Assembly (NCBI GenBank): GCA_009691905.1
Contig: SIAF01000013.1
Coordinates: 1-32,150 of the forward strand
Length of the DNA: 32,150 nucleotides
Direction: 5' to 3'
DNA from: Planctomycetaceae bacterium
GTDB lineage: Bacteria; Planctomycetota; Planctomycetia; Planctomycetales; Planctomycetaceae
Program-made: the position numbers and the translations under genes
The notes under the pieces: model-generated
What the model was told of the DNA's origin: nothing
What the model saw: only the letters and a program-made list of their open reading frames with translations
Database searches by the model: none
In this document: positions 1 through 9,908 of the stretch, piece after piece
How the letters are laid out: every line of letters begins with the position of its first letter
Position numbering within the stretch: the first letter of the stretch is position 1

Positions 1-133
1 TCGCGGTCTTGAGCCGCACATGGACCGCAGTTCGGGATGCAATGTTCGCCTCTCAGATTCCAACGCTACCCCGAACTCACGGGCCGATTCGTAGTCGTCC
101 AATTGCAAATGCCGCATAAAAATGTGGGATTGA

Positions 134-307
134 ATGGATCGCACCCGTTTAATGCGGCAGTTCGACGAGAAGTATGGCACGATGATTCGTCTGCGGTGGG
201 GAGACATCGGGAAGACGCCGGGACGCGGAAACCGATCTGCCCATAATACCCAGAACCACGGTGAGTTTTCACGATCAAAATGGAGCGATTCAGACTTTTT
301 GTCTTAA
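134..307 (+). CDS. Possible small basic protein (57 aa), doubtful
   Basis: A short ORF opens with ATG directly after an in-frame TGA and ends at a TAA. The predicted product is basic and polar, with no signal peptide or membrane segment, and I recognise no family. A weak purine stretch (GTGGGA) lies just upstream. Third-position base use does not show the strong GC bias of the clear genes nearby, so chance is a real possibility. The stop lies inside a small AT hairpin (294-312). It precedes the convergent mfnB-like gene. Confidence 0.22.
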   Translation: MDRTRLMRQFDEKYGTMIRLRWGDIGKTPGRGNRSAHNTQNHGEFSRSKWSDSDFLS

Positions 308-312
308 AAAGT
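294..312. terminator. AT-rich hairpin, weak terminator candidate
   Basis: ACTTTTT (294-300) pairs with AAAAAGT (306-312) around a 5-nt loop. The stem is almost all A/T, with no GC core, so intrinsic termination would be weak. It lies about 100 bp beyond the 3' end of the mfnB-like gene and could serve either strand. The rest of 308-409 shows no gene. Confidence 0.25.
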
Positions 313-409
313 TTCCGAGCGTCGTGCGCAGGCGATCTATCGAGTGATCCGATATTTCTGCTGCCACGCTCGCCGGCTGCAACCGGCTGGCTTCAAGTCT
401 CAGCCCGGT

Positions 410-1204
410 TTAGACTTCGGTGACGATATCGGCGGTCAATGCACGGCGAAAGTTTTGCACGGCCTGGATATCGATCTCGGCGTCGCGGCGACCGTTGCGG
501 CAGGCAGCCGACCGAATGCCGACGATGTCGGGGGCGACCGACCGCACGTCGCCCAGATCGGACCGCGTCAGGCGACCGGCGAGCGCAAACCACAACCCGC
601 AGTGCCGCGCGTATTCGGCAAGATCGCGTATCGCAACGACGCTGAGCCAATCGAAGACACCCTGCCCCCCCTTGGTGCAAGTGTCGATCAACACGCCACG
701 ACAGTTCAGTTCGACGGCCGCACTCACGACTTCCTGCGGATCCACAGCCTTGGCGTCTCGCCAGTCGGCATACGCGACTGCCACCCAAGCCGGCGGCGTC
801 GTGAGATTTCCCTCGAAGCTGCCGAAGTTCCAGAAATCCTGCACCATACGAAACCGGTCGCGCCAGCCAGGGTCGACACTCAATTGTGCCGTGCCCAGCT
901 TGCAGAAGTCGATTCCTCCGGGCAATCGCACCGGTTGCAACAACGGGTAGTCGACCACCTCTCCCAATGCGACGCTGACCGGCAGCGAGGGGGCCAACTC
1001 GTCGCGGACGGCGATTACCGCCGAGATCTGGGGGATTTGGGCCATTCCCAGGGAGCCACGGGAGGGCTCTTTGATATCGAGAATATCGCAGCCACCGGCA
1101 ATTGCCGAGACCGCCTCGTCACGGTTTCGGACACTGACCAACAGTGCCGGCGACCGACTCTCGGGGCACTCGTTGCTCGAATCAAACGGCCGAAACTGCC
1201 TCAC
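410..1204 (-). CDS. mfnB: (5-formylfuran-3-yl)methyl phosphate synthase-like protein (MfnB family)
   Basis: The 264-aa product matches the MfnB/UPF0264 TIM-barrel family, which condenses two glyceraldehyde-3-phosphate molecules into the furan precursor of methanofuran-type C1 carriers. Landmarks are LLVSVRN (21-27), ILDIKEPSRGSLG (41-53), FCKLG (100-104) and LIDTCTKGG (172-180). Lys45, Lys102 and Lys178, with Asp174, sit where the conserved active-site residues of the archaeal enzyme lie. The start is GTG at 1204, supported by AGAGG about nine bases upstream. This gives some 20 residues more than typical homologs, so a later start (a TTG just before LVSVRN) cannot be excluded. Bacterial homologs belong to the tetrahydromethanopterin C1 pathway found in methylotrophs and many planctomycetes. 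No other gene of that pathway is in the window. It diverges from typA. Confidence 0.85.
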   Translation of the reverse strand: MRQFRPFDSSNECPESRSPALLVSVRNRDEAVSAIAGGCDILDIKEPSRGSLGMAQIPQISAVIAVRDELAPSLPVSVALGEVVDYPLLQPVRLPGGIDFCKLGTAQLSVDPGWRDRFRMVQDFWNFGSFEGNLTTPPAWVAVAYADWRDAKAVDPQEVVSAAVELNCRGVLIDTCTKGGQGVFDWLSVVAIRDLAEYARHCGLWFALAGRLTRSDLGDVRSVAPDIVGIRSAACRNGRRDAEIDIQAVQNFRRALTADIVTEV

Positions 1205-1217
1205 AAGTCGTAACCTC

Positions 1218-1246
1218 TTGCTTCATTTTCGTTTGGAGCCTATAAT
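1218..1246 (+). promoter_or_regulatory. Sigma70-type promoter for typA leader
   Basis: TTGCTT (1218-1223) and a perfect TATAAT (1241-1246) are separated by exactly 17 bp, pointing towards typA. In this GC-rich sequence such a match stands out. Transcription would begin near 1253 and leave a leader of about 290 nt before typA. The promoter lies just upstream of the divergent mfnB-like gene. Confidence 0.65.
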
Positions 1247-1278
1247 GCCGACGCGCCTGCATCGTAGAGAGTCGACAC

Positions 1279-1401
1279 ATGATTCGCTACGGTTCCCAGG
1301 CACACGAGCCACACCAACATGGCAGGCTCGAGATTGACCAGGCGAGTGAAGTTTCCATGAATTCTCGACCTTATTACCGTCCTCCGAGCAGGCTCGGCTA
1401 A
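1279..1401 (+). CDS. Possible leader peptide ORF (40 aa) upstream of typA
   Basis: ATG to TAA gives a 40-residue polar peptide containing QAHEPHQHG and PYYRPP, with no recognised family. A GAGAG stretch lies 7 nt upstream. It starts about 26 nt after the predicted transcription start, and its last codons run through the hairpin at 1384-1397. Codon third positions are less GC-rich than in typA, so coding status is uncertain. If translated it could be a leader peptide; that role is inference from position only. Confidence 0.25.
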   Translation: MIRYGSQAHEPHQHGRLEIDQASEVSMNSRPYYRPPSRLG

Positions 1402-1411
1402 CGAGAATTCA
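1358..1411. repeat. Nested inverted repeat in the typA leader
   Basis: The outer arms TGAATTCTCG (1358-1367) and CGAGAATTCA (1402-1411) are a perfect 10-bp inverted repeat. Inside lies a second perfect hairpin, CCGAGC-AG-GCTCGG (1384-1397). Both fall in the predicted 5' leader of typA, about 130 nt before its ATG. RNA structure is likely; function is unknown. The rest of the 1205-1542 gap holds only the promoter and the small ORF. Confidence 0.5.
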
Positions 1412-1542
1412 GCGCTCTCGGTAAACTTCCGCGTTCTTTTCCGCCGCTCTCGGCTCAGCGGTGTCCAGTCCCTCCCGGAGGCAATTGTCTTCCGGACCCC
1501 AATGTCCCCGTTCCCGCCCCTGCTTTTCCTTCGCGAGAGATC

Positions 1543-3372
<1,830 letters not shown>

Positions 3373-3506
3373 AATCGCTTCCGAGAATTGGAGTAACCCG
3401 CTGGTGATGCTAACCTAGCCGACTTGAACCGGGCAGGCGCGATTCCCGCAGGGGGATCGGTTTGGCAGGGCCTGCCTGTTACCGCTCGGCGAGGATCGAC
3501 CCGGAC

Positions 3507-6500
3507 ATGCGTCAATTTCGGAAGCTGCTCGTCGCCAATCGCGGCGAGATTGCCATTCGCGTGCTGCGCACGGCCCATGAACTGGGCATTCGCACCGTCG
3601 CCATTTATTCGCACGAAGATCGTTACGCTCTGCATCGCTTCAAGGCCGATGAGGCGTATCTCGTGGGCAAGGCGGGCGAGCCGTTGCGGGCGTATCTCGA
3701 CATCGACGGGATGATCGCCGTCGCCAAACGCTACGAGATCGATGCCATTCATCCGGGGTACGGGTTCCTGTCTGAGAACCCCGACTTCGCCCAGGCCTGC
3801 CTCGATGCGGGCATCACGTTTGTCGGCCCCAGCGGGAAGATCCTCGAACAACTGGGCGACAAAACCGCCGCACGCGAAATCGCCAGGATCGCCAACGTCG
3901 CAATTTTGGCCGGAACCGCCAAGTCGGTGCGGCATCTCGACGACGCCCGCCGCGCAATCGAGAGGCTGGGCTACCCCGTCATTCTCAAGGCGGCGAAAGG
4001 GGGAGGCGGGCGAGGGATGCGGGTCGTGCTCGCCGCCAAAGACCTGGCCGGCGCACTCGAACAGGCCCAACGCGAGTCGCAAACCGCGTTTGGCAGCAAC
4101 GAGGTGTTCGTCGAGAAGTACATCTCCCGCGCGCGGCATATCGAAGTCCAGCTTCTGGGGGACGCGCACGGCCATCTCGTGCATCTGTTCGAGCGGGATT
4201 GTTCGCTCCAAAGGCGGCACCAGAAAGTTGTCGAAATCGCGCCGTCGCCCAACCTCGATCCCGCGCTGCGCGACCGCATCTGTGCCGCGGCGCTCGCGGT
4301 GGGTCGCGCCGTCAATTACCAGAACGCGGGGACGGTCGAGTTTCTGGTCGATGCCGAATCGAGCGAGTTCTATTTCATCGAGGTCAACCCCCGCATTCAG
4401 GTCGAACACACGGTCACCGAAGAAGTCACCGGATTGGACCTGATCAAATGCCAGATTCTCGTGGCGCAGGGAGTGCCGCTGAGCGACCCGGAAATCGGTC
4501 TGGGCGCTCAATCGGCCGTCCAGACGCGAGGCTACGCAATCCAGTGCCGCGTCACGACTGAAGACCCGTCGAACAATTTCATGCCCGATTACGGGCGGAT
4601 CACGCACTACCGTTCGGCCAGCGGGATGGGAATTCGGCTGGATGCCGGCACGGCGTTCTCCGGGGCGGTGGTCACGCCGTTTTATGATTCGCTGCTGGTC
4701 AAGGTCATCGCCAAGGGGCTGCGGTTTGTCGATGCGGCCAAACGGATGGAGCGCTGCCTGCAGGAGTTTCGCGTCCGCGGGGTTAAAACGAACATCCCCT
4801 TTCTGCTCAATCTCATCACGCACCCCACGTTTCTCGACGGAAGCTGCACGACGAAGTTCCTCGACGAAACGCCGTCCCTGTTCCAGTTCATCCAGCGAAA
4901 AGACCGAGCGACGAAGCTGCTCAAGTTTCTGGGAGACGTGATCGTCAACGGCAACGCACTGGTCAGTTCGAAGCCGGCCAAAATCCCCCACACCCCGGCG
5001 CCTGTTCCCGCGGTCGATGCGACGCAGCCGATCCCGCCCGGCATGCGGCAGAAGCTCAAAGAGCTGGGGGCCGAGAAATTCAGCCGCTGGATTCGCGACC
5101 ACAAACCGCTGCTGGTCACCGACACCACCTTTCGCGACGCGCACCAGTCGCTGCTGGCGACGCGGATGCGAACATACGACATGCTGCGCGTCGCCGACGC
5201 CTACGCGCGGCACTGCCCGCAACTGTTTTCGCTGGAAATGTGGGGGGGAGCGACATTCGACACGTCGATGCGGTTTTTGAAAGAGTGCCCCTGGCAGCGG
5301 CTCACGCAAATGCGCGAGCGGGTGCCCAACATCCTTTTTCAAATGCTGCTGCGGGCGTCGAACGCGGTCGGGTATACGAACTACCCCGACAACGTCGTCG
5401 AGGCGTTCGTCAAAGAGGCGGCCGGCGCGGGGATCGACGTCTTCCGTATTTTCGACGCGCTCAACTGGGTTCCCAACATGCGGGTGGCAATCGACGCCGT
5501 GCTCGAAAGCGGTGCGATCTGCGAAGCCGCGATCTGCTACACGGGCGACATCCTCAATCCTCAGCGGCCCAAATATAACCTGGACTATTACGTCGATCTG
5601 GCAAAAGAGCTGGAGAAAATGGGAGCCCACATCCTGGCCATCAAGGACATGGCCGGCCTGTGCAAGCCGTACGCCGCCGAGTTGCTTGTCAAGACGCTCA
5701 AGCAGGAAATCGGCATTCCGATTCACTTTCACTCGCACGACATGAGCGGCGTGCAGGGGGCCTCGATTCTCAAGGCGGCCGAGGTCGGGCTCGACATCGC
5801 CGACGGGGCGCTGGCTCCCCTGTCGGGGCTGACGTCGCAGCCGAACTTGAATTCGCTGGTCGAAGCCCTGCGGCACCGGCCGCGCGAAACGGGCGTCGAT
5901 CCCGAGAAACTCAAGTCGCTGGCCTACTACTGGGAGGCGGTGCGAAAGTTTTACGCTCCTTTCGAGACCGGCATGGTGGCCGGCGACGTCGATATTTACC
6001 TGCACGAAATGCCCGGCGGGCAGGCAACCAACCTGTACCAGCAGGCCGCGTCATTGGGCCTCGCCAATCGCTGGGCCGATCTTTGCCGAACGTATGCCGA
6101 CGTCAACTTGTTGTTCGGCGACATCGTCAAAGTCACTCCGACCTCGAAATCGGTGGGAGACATGGCATTGTTTCTGCTGGCCAACAATCTCAAAGCCGAA
6201 GACGTGCTCGACCCGAGCCGCGACTTTGCCTTTCCCGAATCGGTGGTCGACCTGATTGCCGGACGGATGGGGCAGCCGCCGGGGGGCTTTCCGTCGCAGG
6301 TCAAAAAACGCATCCTGCGCGACGTGAAACCGGTGAAAGGCCGCCCCGGCGCCAGCCTGCCCCCCGCCGATTTCGCCGCGACCGAGAAATTGCTCAAGCG
6401 GAAGCTGCACCGCCCCCCGACATCGAAAGAAGTCGTCTCGCACCTCTTGTATCCGCGGGTCTTCGAAGAGTTTGCCGCGCATCAGGAGGCCTACTCGGAT

Positions 6501-6956
6501 GTGAGCGTGCTGCCCACGTCGACGTTTCTCTACGGTCACGAGCCGGGCGACGAAGTCGCGATCGACATCGAAGAGGGCAAGACGCTGATCCTCAAGTTCC
6601 TGACGGTCGGCGACCCGCATCCTGACGGACATCGCACCGTGTTCTATGAACTCAACGGCCAGCCCCGCGAGGTTAACGTCATCGACCGATCGCTCGAGCC
6701 GCAAGAGGTGGCCCGCCCCAAGGCCGACCCGGCCGACCCTCAACAGGTGGCGGCACCGATGCCGGGCCTGGTGGTGACGGTCGGCGTGCTCGTCGGCGAC
6801 AAGGTCACGGAAGGCCAGAAGCTGGTCACGATGGAAGCGATGAAAATGGAAACGACGCTGTACGCCGAAACCGAAGGCCGCGTCGCCGAGCTGTTCATCA
6901 AGCCCGGCACGCAGGTCGAGACCGGCGAACTGCTGCTCAAGCTCGAACGACCGTGA
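3507..6956 (+). CDS. pyc: Pyruvate carboxylase (single-chain, biotin-dependent)
   Basis: It carboxylates pyruvate to oxaloacetate using ATP and bicarbonate, the main anaplerotic step of the TCA cycle. All three parts are present in one 1149-aa chain, the normal family length. The N-terminal biotin carboxylase has the ATP-grasp loop GGGGRGM (165-171) and EVNPRIQVEH (292-301). The carboxyltransferase domain starts near 535 (TDTTFRDAHQS), with metal and carboxylated-lysine landmarks AIKDMAG (Lys713) and HFHSHD (740-745). The C-terminal carrier domain has EAMKMET with biotinyl Lys1113. I chose ATG 3507 over an upstream TTG at 3462 because GAGGA (3491-3495) lies 11 nt before it and homologs begin at RKLLVANRGEIA. 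The biotin ligase gene begins 10 bp downstream, so the enzyme and its modifier are probably co-transcribed. Confidence 0.97.
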   Translation: MRQFRKLLVANRGEIAIRVLRTAHELGIRTVAIYSHEDRYALHRFKADEAYLVGKAGEPLRAYLDIDGMIAVAKRYEIDAIHPGYGFLSENPDFAQACLDAGITFVGPSGKILEQLGDKTAAREIARIANVAILAGTAKSVRHLDDARRAIERLGYPVILKAAKGGGGRGMRVVLAAKDLAGALEQAQRESQTAFGSNEVFVEKYISRARHIEVQLLGDAHGHLVHLFERDCSLQRRHQKVVEIAPSPNLDPALRDRICAAALAVGRAVNYQNAGTVEFLVDAESSEFYFIEVNPRIQVEHTVTEEVTGLDLIKCQILVAQGVPLSDPEIGLGAQSAVQTRGYAIQCRVTTEDPSNNFMPDYGRITHYRSASGMGIRLDAGTAFSGAVVTPFYDSLLVKVIAKGLRFVDAAKRMERCLQEFRVRGVKTNIPFLLNLITHPTFLDGSCTTKFLDETPSLFQFIQRKDRATKLLKFLGDVIVNGNALVSSKPAKIPHTPAPVPAVDATQPIPPGMRQKLKELGAEKFSRWIRDHKPLLVTDTTFRDAHQSLLATRMRTYDMLRVADAYARHCPQLFSLEMWGGATFDTSMRFLKECPWQRLTQMRERVPNILFQMLLRASNAVGYTNYPDNVVEAFVKEAAGAGIDVFRIFDALNWVPNMRVAIDAVLESGAICEAAICYTGDILNPQRPKYNLDYYVDLAKELEKMGAHILAIKDMAGLCKPYAAELLVKTLKQEIGIPIHFHSHDMSGVQGASILKAAEVGLDIADGALAPLSGLTSQPNLNSLVEALRHRPRETGVDPEKLKSLAYYWEAVRKFYAPFETGMVAGDVDIYLHEMPGGQATNLYQQAASLGLANRWADLCRTYADVNLLFGDIVKVTPTSKSVGDMALFLLANNLKAEDVLDPSRDFAFPESVVDLIAGRMGQPPGGFPSQVKKRILRDVKPVKGRPGASLPPADFAATEKLLKRKLHRPPTSKEVVSHLLYPRVFEEFAAHQEAYSDVSVLPTSTFLYGHEPGDEVAIDIEEGKTLILKFLTVGDPHPDGHRTVFYELNGQPREVNVIDRSLEPQEVARPKADPADPQQVAAPMPGLVVTVGVLVGDKVTEGQKLVTMEAMKMETTLYAETEGRVAELFIKPGTQVETGELLLKLERP

Positions 6957-6966
6957 GTCAACCTCA

Positions 6967-7791
6967 ATGGCCCTTGATCTCGATCGCCTGCAAAACGAAT
7001 CGTTTGTCGCCGGCGTCGAATGGCATAAGACTCTGGAATCGACCAACGACCTGGCGATGCAGCGGGCTGCACAGGAATCGCTCGAAACCCCGTTTCTGAT
7101 TCTGGCTGACGAGCAGACGACCGGTCGCGGGCGCGGGAACAACCGCTGGTGGTCAGGGACCGGAGCGCTGACGTTTTCGCTGGTCATCGACCCGCAAACC
7201 CCCGCCGGCAACGGCAACTCGCCCCAGCGAGCCGGTGGGTTCATCCCACCGGTTTACTGGCCCCGCGTCGCGCTAGTCGCCGGCGTCTCACTGTGCGAAG
7301 CTCTCGAGATCCTGGCGCCACAGTTGGATTACGGCCTCAAGTGGCCCAACGACGTGCTGATTGCGGGGAAGAAAGTGGCCGGCATTCTCGTCGAGATCCC
7401 GCCGGCTCGGCCGCCGATCCCACGCCGGCTCGTCCTGGGGATGGGGGTCAACGTCAACAACTCGCTCGCCGAGTCGCCGCCGGAGATTCAATCTGTCGGC
7501 ACCGCCCTGTGCGATGCGACCGGTCTCGAATTTGATCGGACGCAGGTTCTGTTGGCGTGGCTGGACCGATTTTCGGCCAATCTGTCGGCACTGGCTGCCG
7601 ACAGCCCCGCGTTGCCGGCCGGCTGGCAATCGCGGTGCGTGCTCACGGGCCAGACGATCGAGCTGCAAGCCGGCGACCGCGCGGTGCGCGGCGTTTGTCG
7701 CGGAATCGACGTCGACGGGGCCTTGCTGGTTGACACGCCGACAGGGCCGGAGAGACTGTATGGAGGGGTGCTCGTGCGGGTGTTGGCTTGA
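6967..7791 (+). CDS. birA: Biotin-[acetyl-CoA-carboxylase/pyruvate carboxylase] ligase, no HTH domain
   Basis: It activates biotin to biotinyl-AMP and attaches it to the lysine of biotin carrier domains, presumably including the pyruvate carboxylase encoded immediately upstream. The catalytic core shows TTGRGRGNNRWWS (51-63), KWPNDV (125-130) and KKVAGILVE (135-143), followed by a small C-terminal domain. There is no N-terminal helix-turn-helix, so it is a monofunctional ligase that would not act as a biotin repressor. Residues 76-97 form an extra stretch between the SLVIDP strand and the WPRVALVAG helix compared with what I recall of the family. Part of it (87-97) is encoded by a REP-like palindrome at 7224-7260. 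The motifs on both sides are intact, so the enzyme is probably active. The ribosome-binding site is weak, which fits translational coupling to pyc. Confidence 0.93.
   Translation: MALDLDRLQNESFVAGVEWHKTLESTNDLAMQRAAQESLETPFLILADEQTTGRGRGNNRWWSGTGALTFSLVIDPQTPAGNGNSPQRAGGFIPPVYWPRVALVAGVSLCEALEILAPQLDYGLKWPNDVLIAGKKVAGILVEIPPARPPIPRRLVLGMGVNVNNSLAESPPEIQSVGTALCDATGLEFDRTQVLLAWLDRFSANLSALAADSPALPAGWQSRCVLTGQTIELQAGDRAVRGVCRGIDVDGALLVDTPTGPERLYGGVLVRVLA
7224..7260. repeat. REP-like palindrome inside birA
   Basis: CCGGTGGG (7232-7239) and CCCACCGG (7245-7252) form a perfect 8-bp hairpin around the 5-nt loop TTCAT. An outer CCAG/CTGG pair (7224-7227, 7257-7260) extends it. The element lies wholly inside the birA reading frame and keeps that frame open, coding for the segment QRAGGFIPPVY. 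Confidence 0.6.
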
Positions 7792-7823
7792 GGGACCGCG
7801 CGGCCGGTGGTCTGAGGAAACGT

Positions 7824-8402
7824 ATGCAGGCATTAAAACCAATCGTTCGACCGGTCGCGCTGCTGATGCTGGGCGTTGTCGCATCGGTTCTCGCCGCCGA
7901 TAGTCTCCCCGCGCTCAAATCGGGCCTGCAAGTCGGCGAGAAAGTCCCCACATTCTACGTGCGGGCCATCACCGGGCCGCTCAAGAACAAATCGGTCTGC
8001 TACGTCTGCCGCAACGGCGATCGGCCGGTCGCGATGGTGCTCGTGCGGGAGGTGACTCCCGAGCTCAAATCGCTGCTGAAAGGGATCGACGAACTGATCG
8101 ACGGCCATCGGGCCGAAGGGCTGCGCGGGTTCGGCGTCTTTCTTTCGGGCGAAGGCAAAGAGTTGCTGCCCGTTGTCCAGACGCTGGGGTTTGACGAAAA
8201 ACTGAATCTGCCGCTGACGATTTCCGCCGCGCCCGCCGACGGCCCGGCAGGCCAGAACGTCCACCCCGACGCGGCGGTCACCGTCATTCTTTATCGCGAT
8301 CTGAAAGTCACGGCGAACTTCGCCTACCGCGCCGGCGAGTTGACTGCCGAAGAAATCAAGCGCGTGCTGGCGGCGGTGCAGACGCTGGCCGAGAAGGGTT
8401 AG
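7824..8402 (+). CDS. Secreted protein with possible thioredoxin-like fold and CxxC, function unknown
   Basis: The 192-aa product begins with a signal peptide (hydrophobic core about 11-24, then AADS). The mature part has VGEKVPTFYVRAITGP (37-52) and a Cys-Tyr-Val-Cys pair (Cys59, Cys62) followed by RNGDRPVAMVLVRE. That resembles planctomycete secreted proteins with a redoxin-like core, but no classical thioredoxin WCGPC is present and enzyme activity is not shown. I chose ATG 7824 because GAGG lies 6 nt upstream; an earlier in-frame TTG at 7788 would overlap birA and bury the signal peptide. It follows birA by about 30 bp, so it may be the last gene of the pyc operon. Its stop codon overlaps that of the convergent MFS gene by 4 bp. 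Confidence 0.8.
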   Translation: MQALKPIVRPVALLMLGVVASVLAADSLPALKSGLQVGEKVPTFYVRAITGPLKNKSVCYVCRNGDRPVAMVLVREVTPELKSLLKGIDELIDGHRAEGLRGFGVFLSGEGKELLPVVQTLGFDEKLNLPLTISAAPADGPAGQNVHPDAAVTVILYRDLKVTANFAYRAGELTAEEIKRVLAAVQTLAEKG

Positions 8403-9862
8403 CCCGCCGGCTGCCCTCCCTCGTCGGCCGGCCCGCGCAGGCCGAGTGTCAGCAAAATGCCGAACGCCATGATCCCTGCGGCAGCCCAGTAGGGCCAGGC
8501 GATGTCGATTTCATTGAGCTTCAGCCCGCTTACGGGGCCGAGAATCCGCGCGAGGGCCGACATGCTTTGCCCCAGGCCCAGCACCCCCCCTTGCTGAGTC
8601 GCCGCCGTGTGCCGCGACAACAACGATTGCAGCGAAGGGTTGAGCGACGAGAAGCCGATGACGCACAGCGGCAGGACGGCATACAGCATGACCGTTGAGT
8701 CGGCGCCGGCCGTGACGCCGATCAACGCCAGTCCCGCCGTCATGAGCAGCGTCCCGGCGATGCTCATGAAGCGTTCGCCCAGTTTGGGAACCAGACGGCG
8801 CACGAGCAGTCCCTGGATGAGCGAGAGGATAAAACCGATGTACGCGAACACGAGGTAATTGTCGCGGTCGGCCAGCCCCAGAAATTCGGTCAATAGCGAG
8901 AGCGTGCTTTCGAACTGGGCGAAGGCAAACGTCGTGAGAAACATTGTCAGCAAAATCAGCCCGACCGCCGGCGTCGAAATCGCCGCCCGCAGGCTGGTGA
9001 TATCGAGCCAGTGCCGCGCTTCGGCACGCGACCCGGGCTGCAGCGATTCGGGCAGCAGAAAAATCGCCGACAGCAAGGCGAGGGCCGAGAGCACTCCGGC
9101 CACGTACCCCGGAGCCGCACTGGGGGCCTCCAGCCGGTGCAGCGTGACTCGCTGCTCGCTCGAAAGTAATTCGGCAATCTGCGAGTCTCGCGAATGTTCG
9201 AGCTCGTCCCGTTGCGCGCGGGTGGTGCTGCGGCCCAGCGCTTTCCGCTCGAGGGAATACGCGTCAACGACTTTGGCGATCTGGGTCGACTGCCCGGGAG
9301 TGACCTGCAGGGCCTGGGCGACCGCGCTACCGGATTTCGAGCCGAAGTCACTGAGATCGCCCGGCACGAACGCCGCCCCCAGCAGCGGCCCGAACGTGAA
9401 CCCGATGCCGAACGCCGCGCCGATCAGGGCCATCCCCCTGGCACGCTCTTTCGGACCGGTCACGTCAGCGATGTACGCCTGGGCGGTGGGAATCGTCGCG
9501 CCGGCGATTCCGGCGCCGATGCGATTGATAAACAGCCACGGCAGCACCCCCAGGCCCAGGAGGCTGCCCGTGCTGCCCACCGAGGTGCAGTAGCCGAACA
9601 GTGTGTAGAAGAACGCCGAACCGGCCAGCCCCAGTATTAGAATCGGTCGCCGCCCGACCCGGTCGGAAACCCGCCCCCACAGCGGAGCGAACAGAAACTG
9701 CATCGCCGAAAATGACGCCATCAACGCGCCCAGCGTCCAGCCATCGGCATCGAAGTGCTTCGCATACCGGGGCAGCAGCGGCAGCACGATCCCGAAGCCC
9801 AGCAGATCGATGAAGACCGTCAGAAAAATGATGAGCAGCGGCGTACGTCGCGAAGCAGGCAA
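8399..9862 (-). CDS. MFS transporter, TetA-like, with a large TM5-TM6 insertion
   Basis: A 487-aa twelve-helix major facilitator of the drug:proton antiporter type; the substrate is not predictable. TM1 carries FIDLLGFGIVLPLLPRYA, and the motif A loop GRVSDRVGRRP (63-73) follows TM2. PTAQAYIADVTGPKERARGM (125-144) covers the TM4 end and the TM4-TM5 loop. The family usually runs straight from TM5 (GIGFTFGPLLGAAF) into TM6 (VAGVLSALALLSAIFLLPES). Here about 84 polar helical residues (166-249) intervene, on the side expected to be periplasmic. The start is TTG at 9862, supported by GAGG (9870-9873) 7 nt upstream. It lies 125 bp downstream of the amidohydrolase gene and may share its transcript. 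It converges with the secreted-protein gene, with overlapping stop codons. Confidence 0.9.
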   Translation of the reverse strand: MPASRRTPLLIIFLTVFIDLLGFGIVLPLLPRYAKHFDADGWTLGALMASFSAMQFLFAPLWGRVSDRVGRRPILILGLAGSAFFYTLFGYCTSVGSTGSLLGLGVLPWLFINRIGAGIAGATIPTAQAYIADVTGPKERARGMALIGAAFGIGFTFGPLLGAAFVPGDLSDFGSKSGSAVAQALQVTPGQSTQIAKVVDAYSLERKALGRSTTRAQRDELEHSRDSQIAELLSSEQRVTLHRLEAPSAAPGYVAGVLSALALLSAIFLLPESLQPGSRAEARHWLDITSLRAAISTPAVGLILLTMFLTTFAFAQFESTLSLLTEFLGLADRDNYLVFAYIGFILSLIQGLLVRRLVPKLGERFMSIAGTLLMTAGLALIGVTAGADSTVMLYAVLPLCVIGFSSLNPSLQSLLSRHTAATQQGGVLGLGQSMSALARILGPVSGLKLNEIDIAWPYWAAAGIMAFGILLTLGLRGPADEGGQPAG

Positions 9863-9908
9863 GTGTGAACCTCAGGGGGAGACGGTGAACGGCGGCGGTG
9901 GATCGTGG

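Noticed and set aside
37-278. Two overlapping small ORFs, one on each strand, at the left edge
   Set aside because: Neither has a ribosome-binding site, coding-type base use or a recognisable product. Another frame (134-307) looked slightly better and is listed as doubtful.
344-1213. 289-aa open frame on the plus strand
   Set aside because: It is antisense to the MfnB-like gene, which has conserved motifs and a ribosome-binding site. The antisense translation has no recognisable features.
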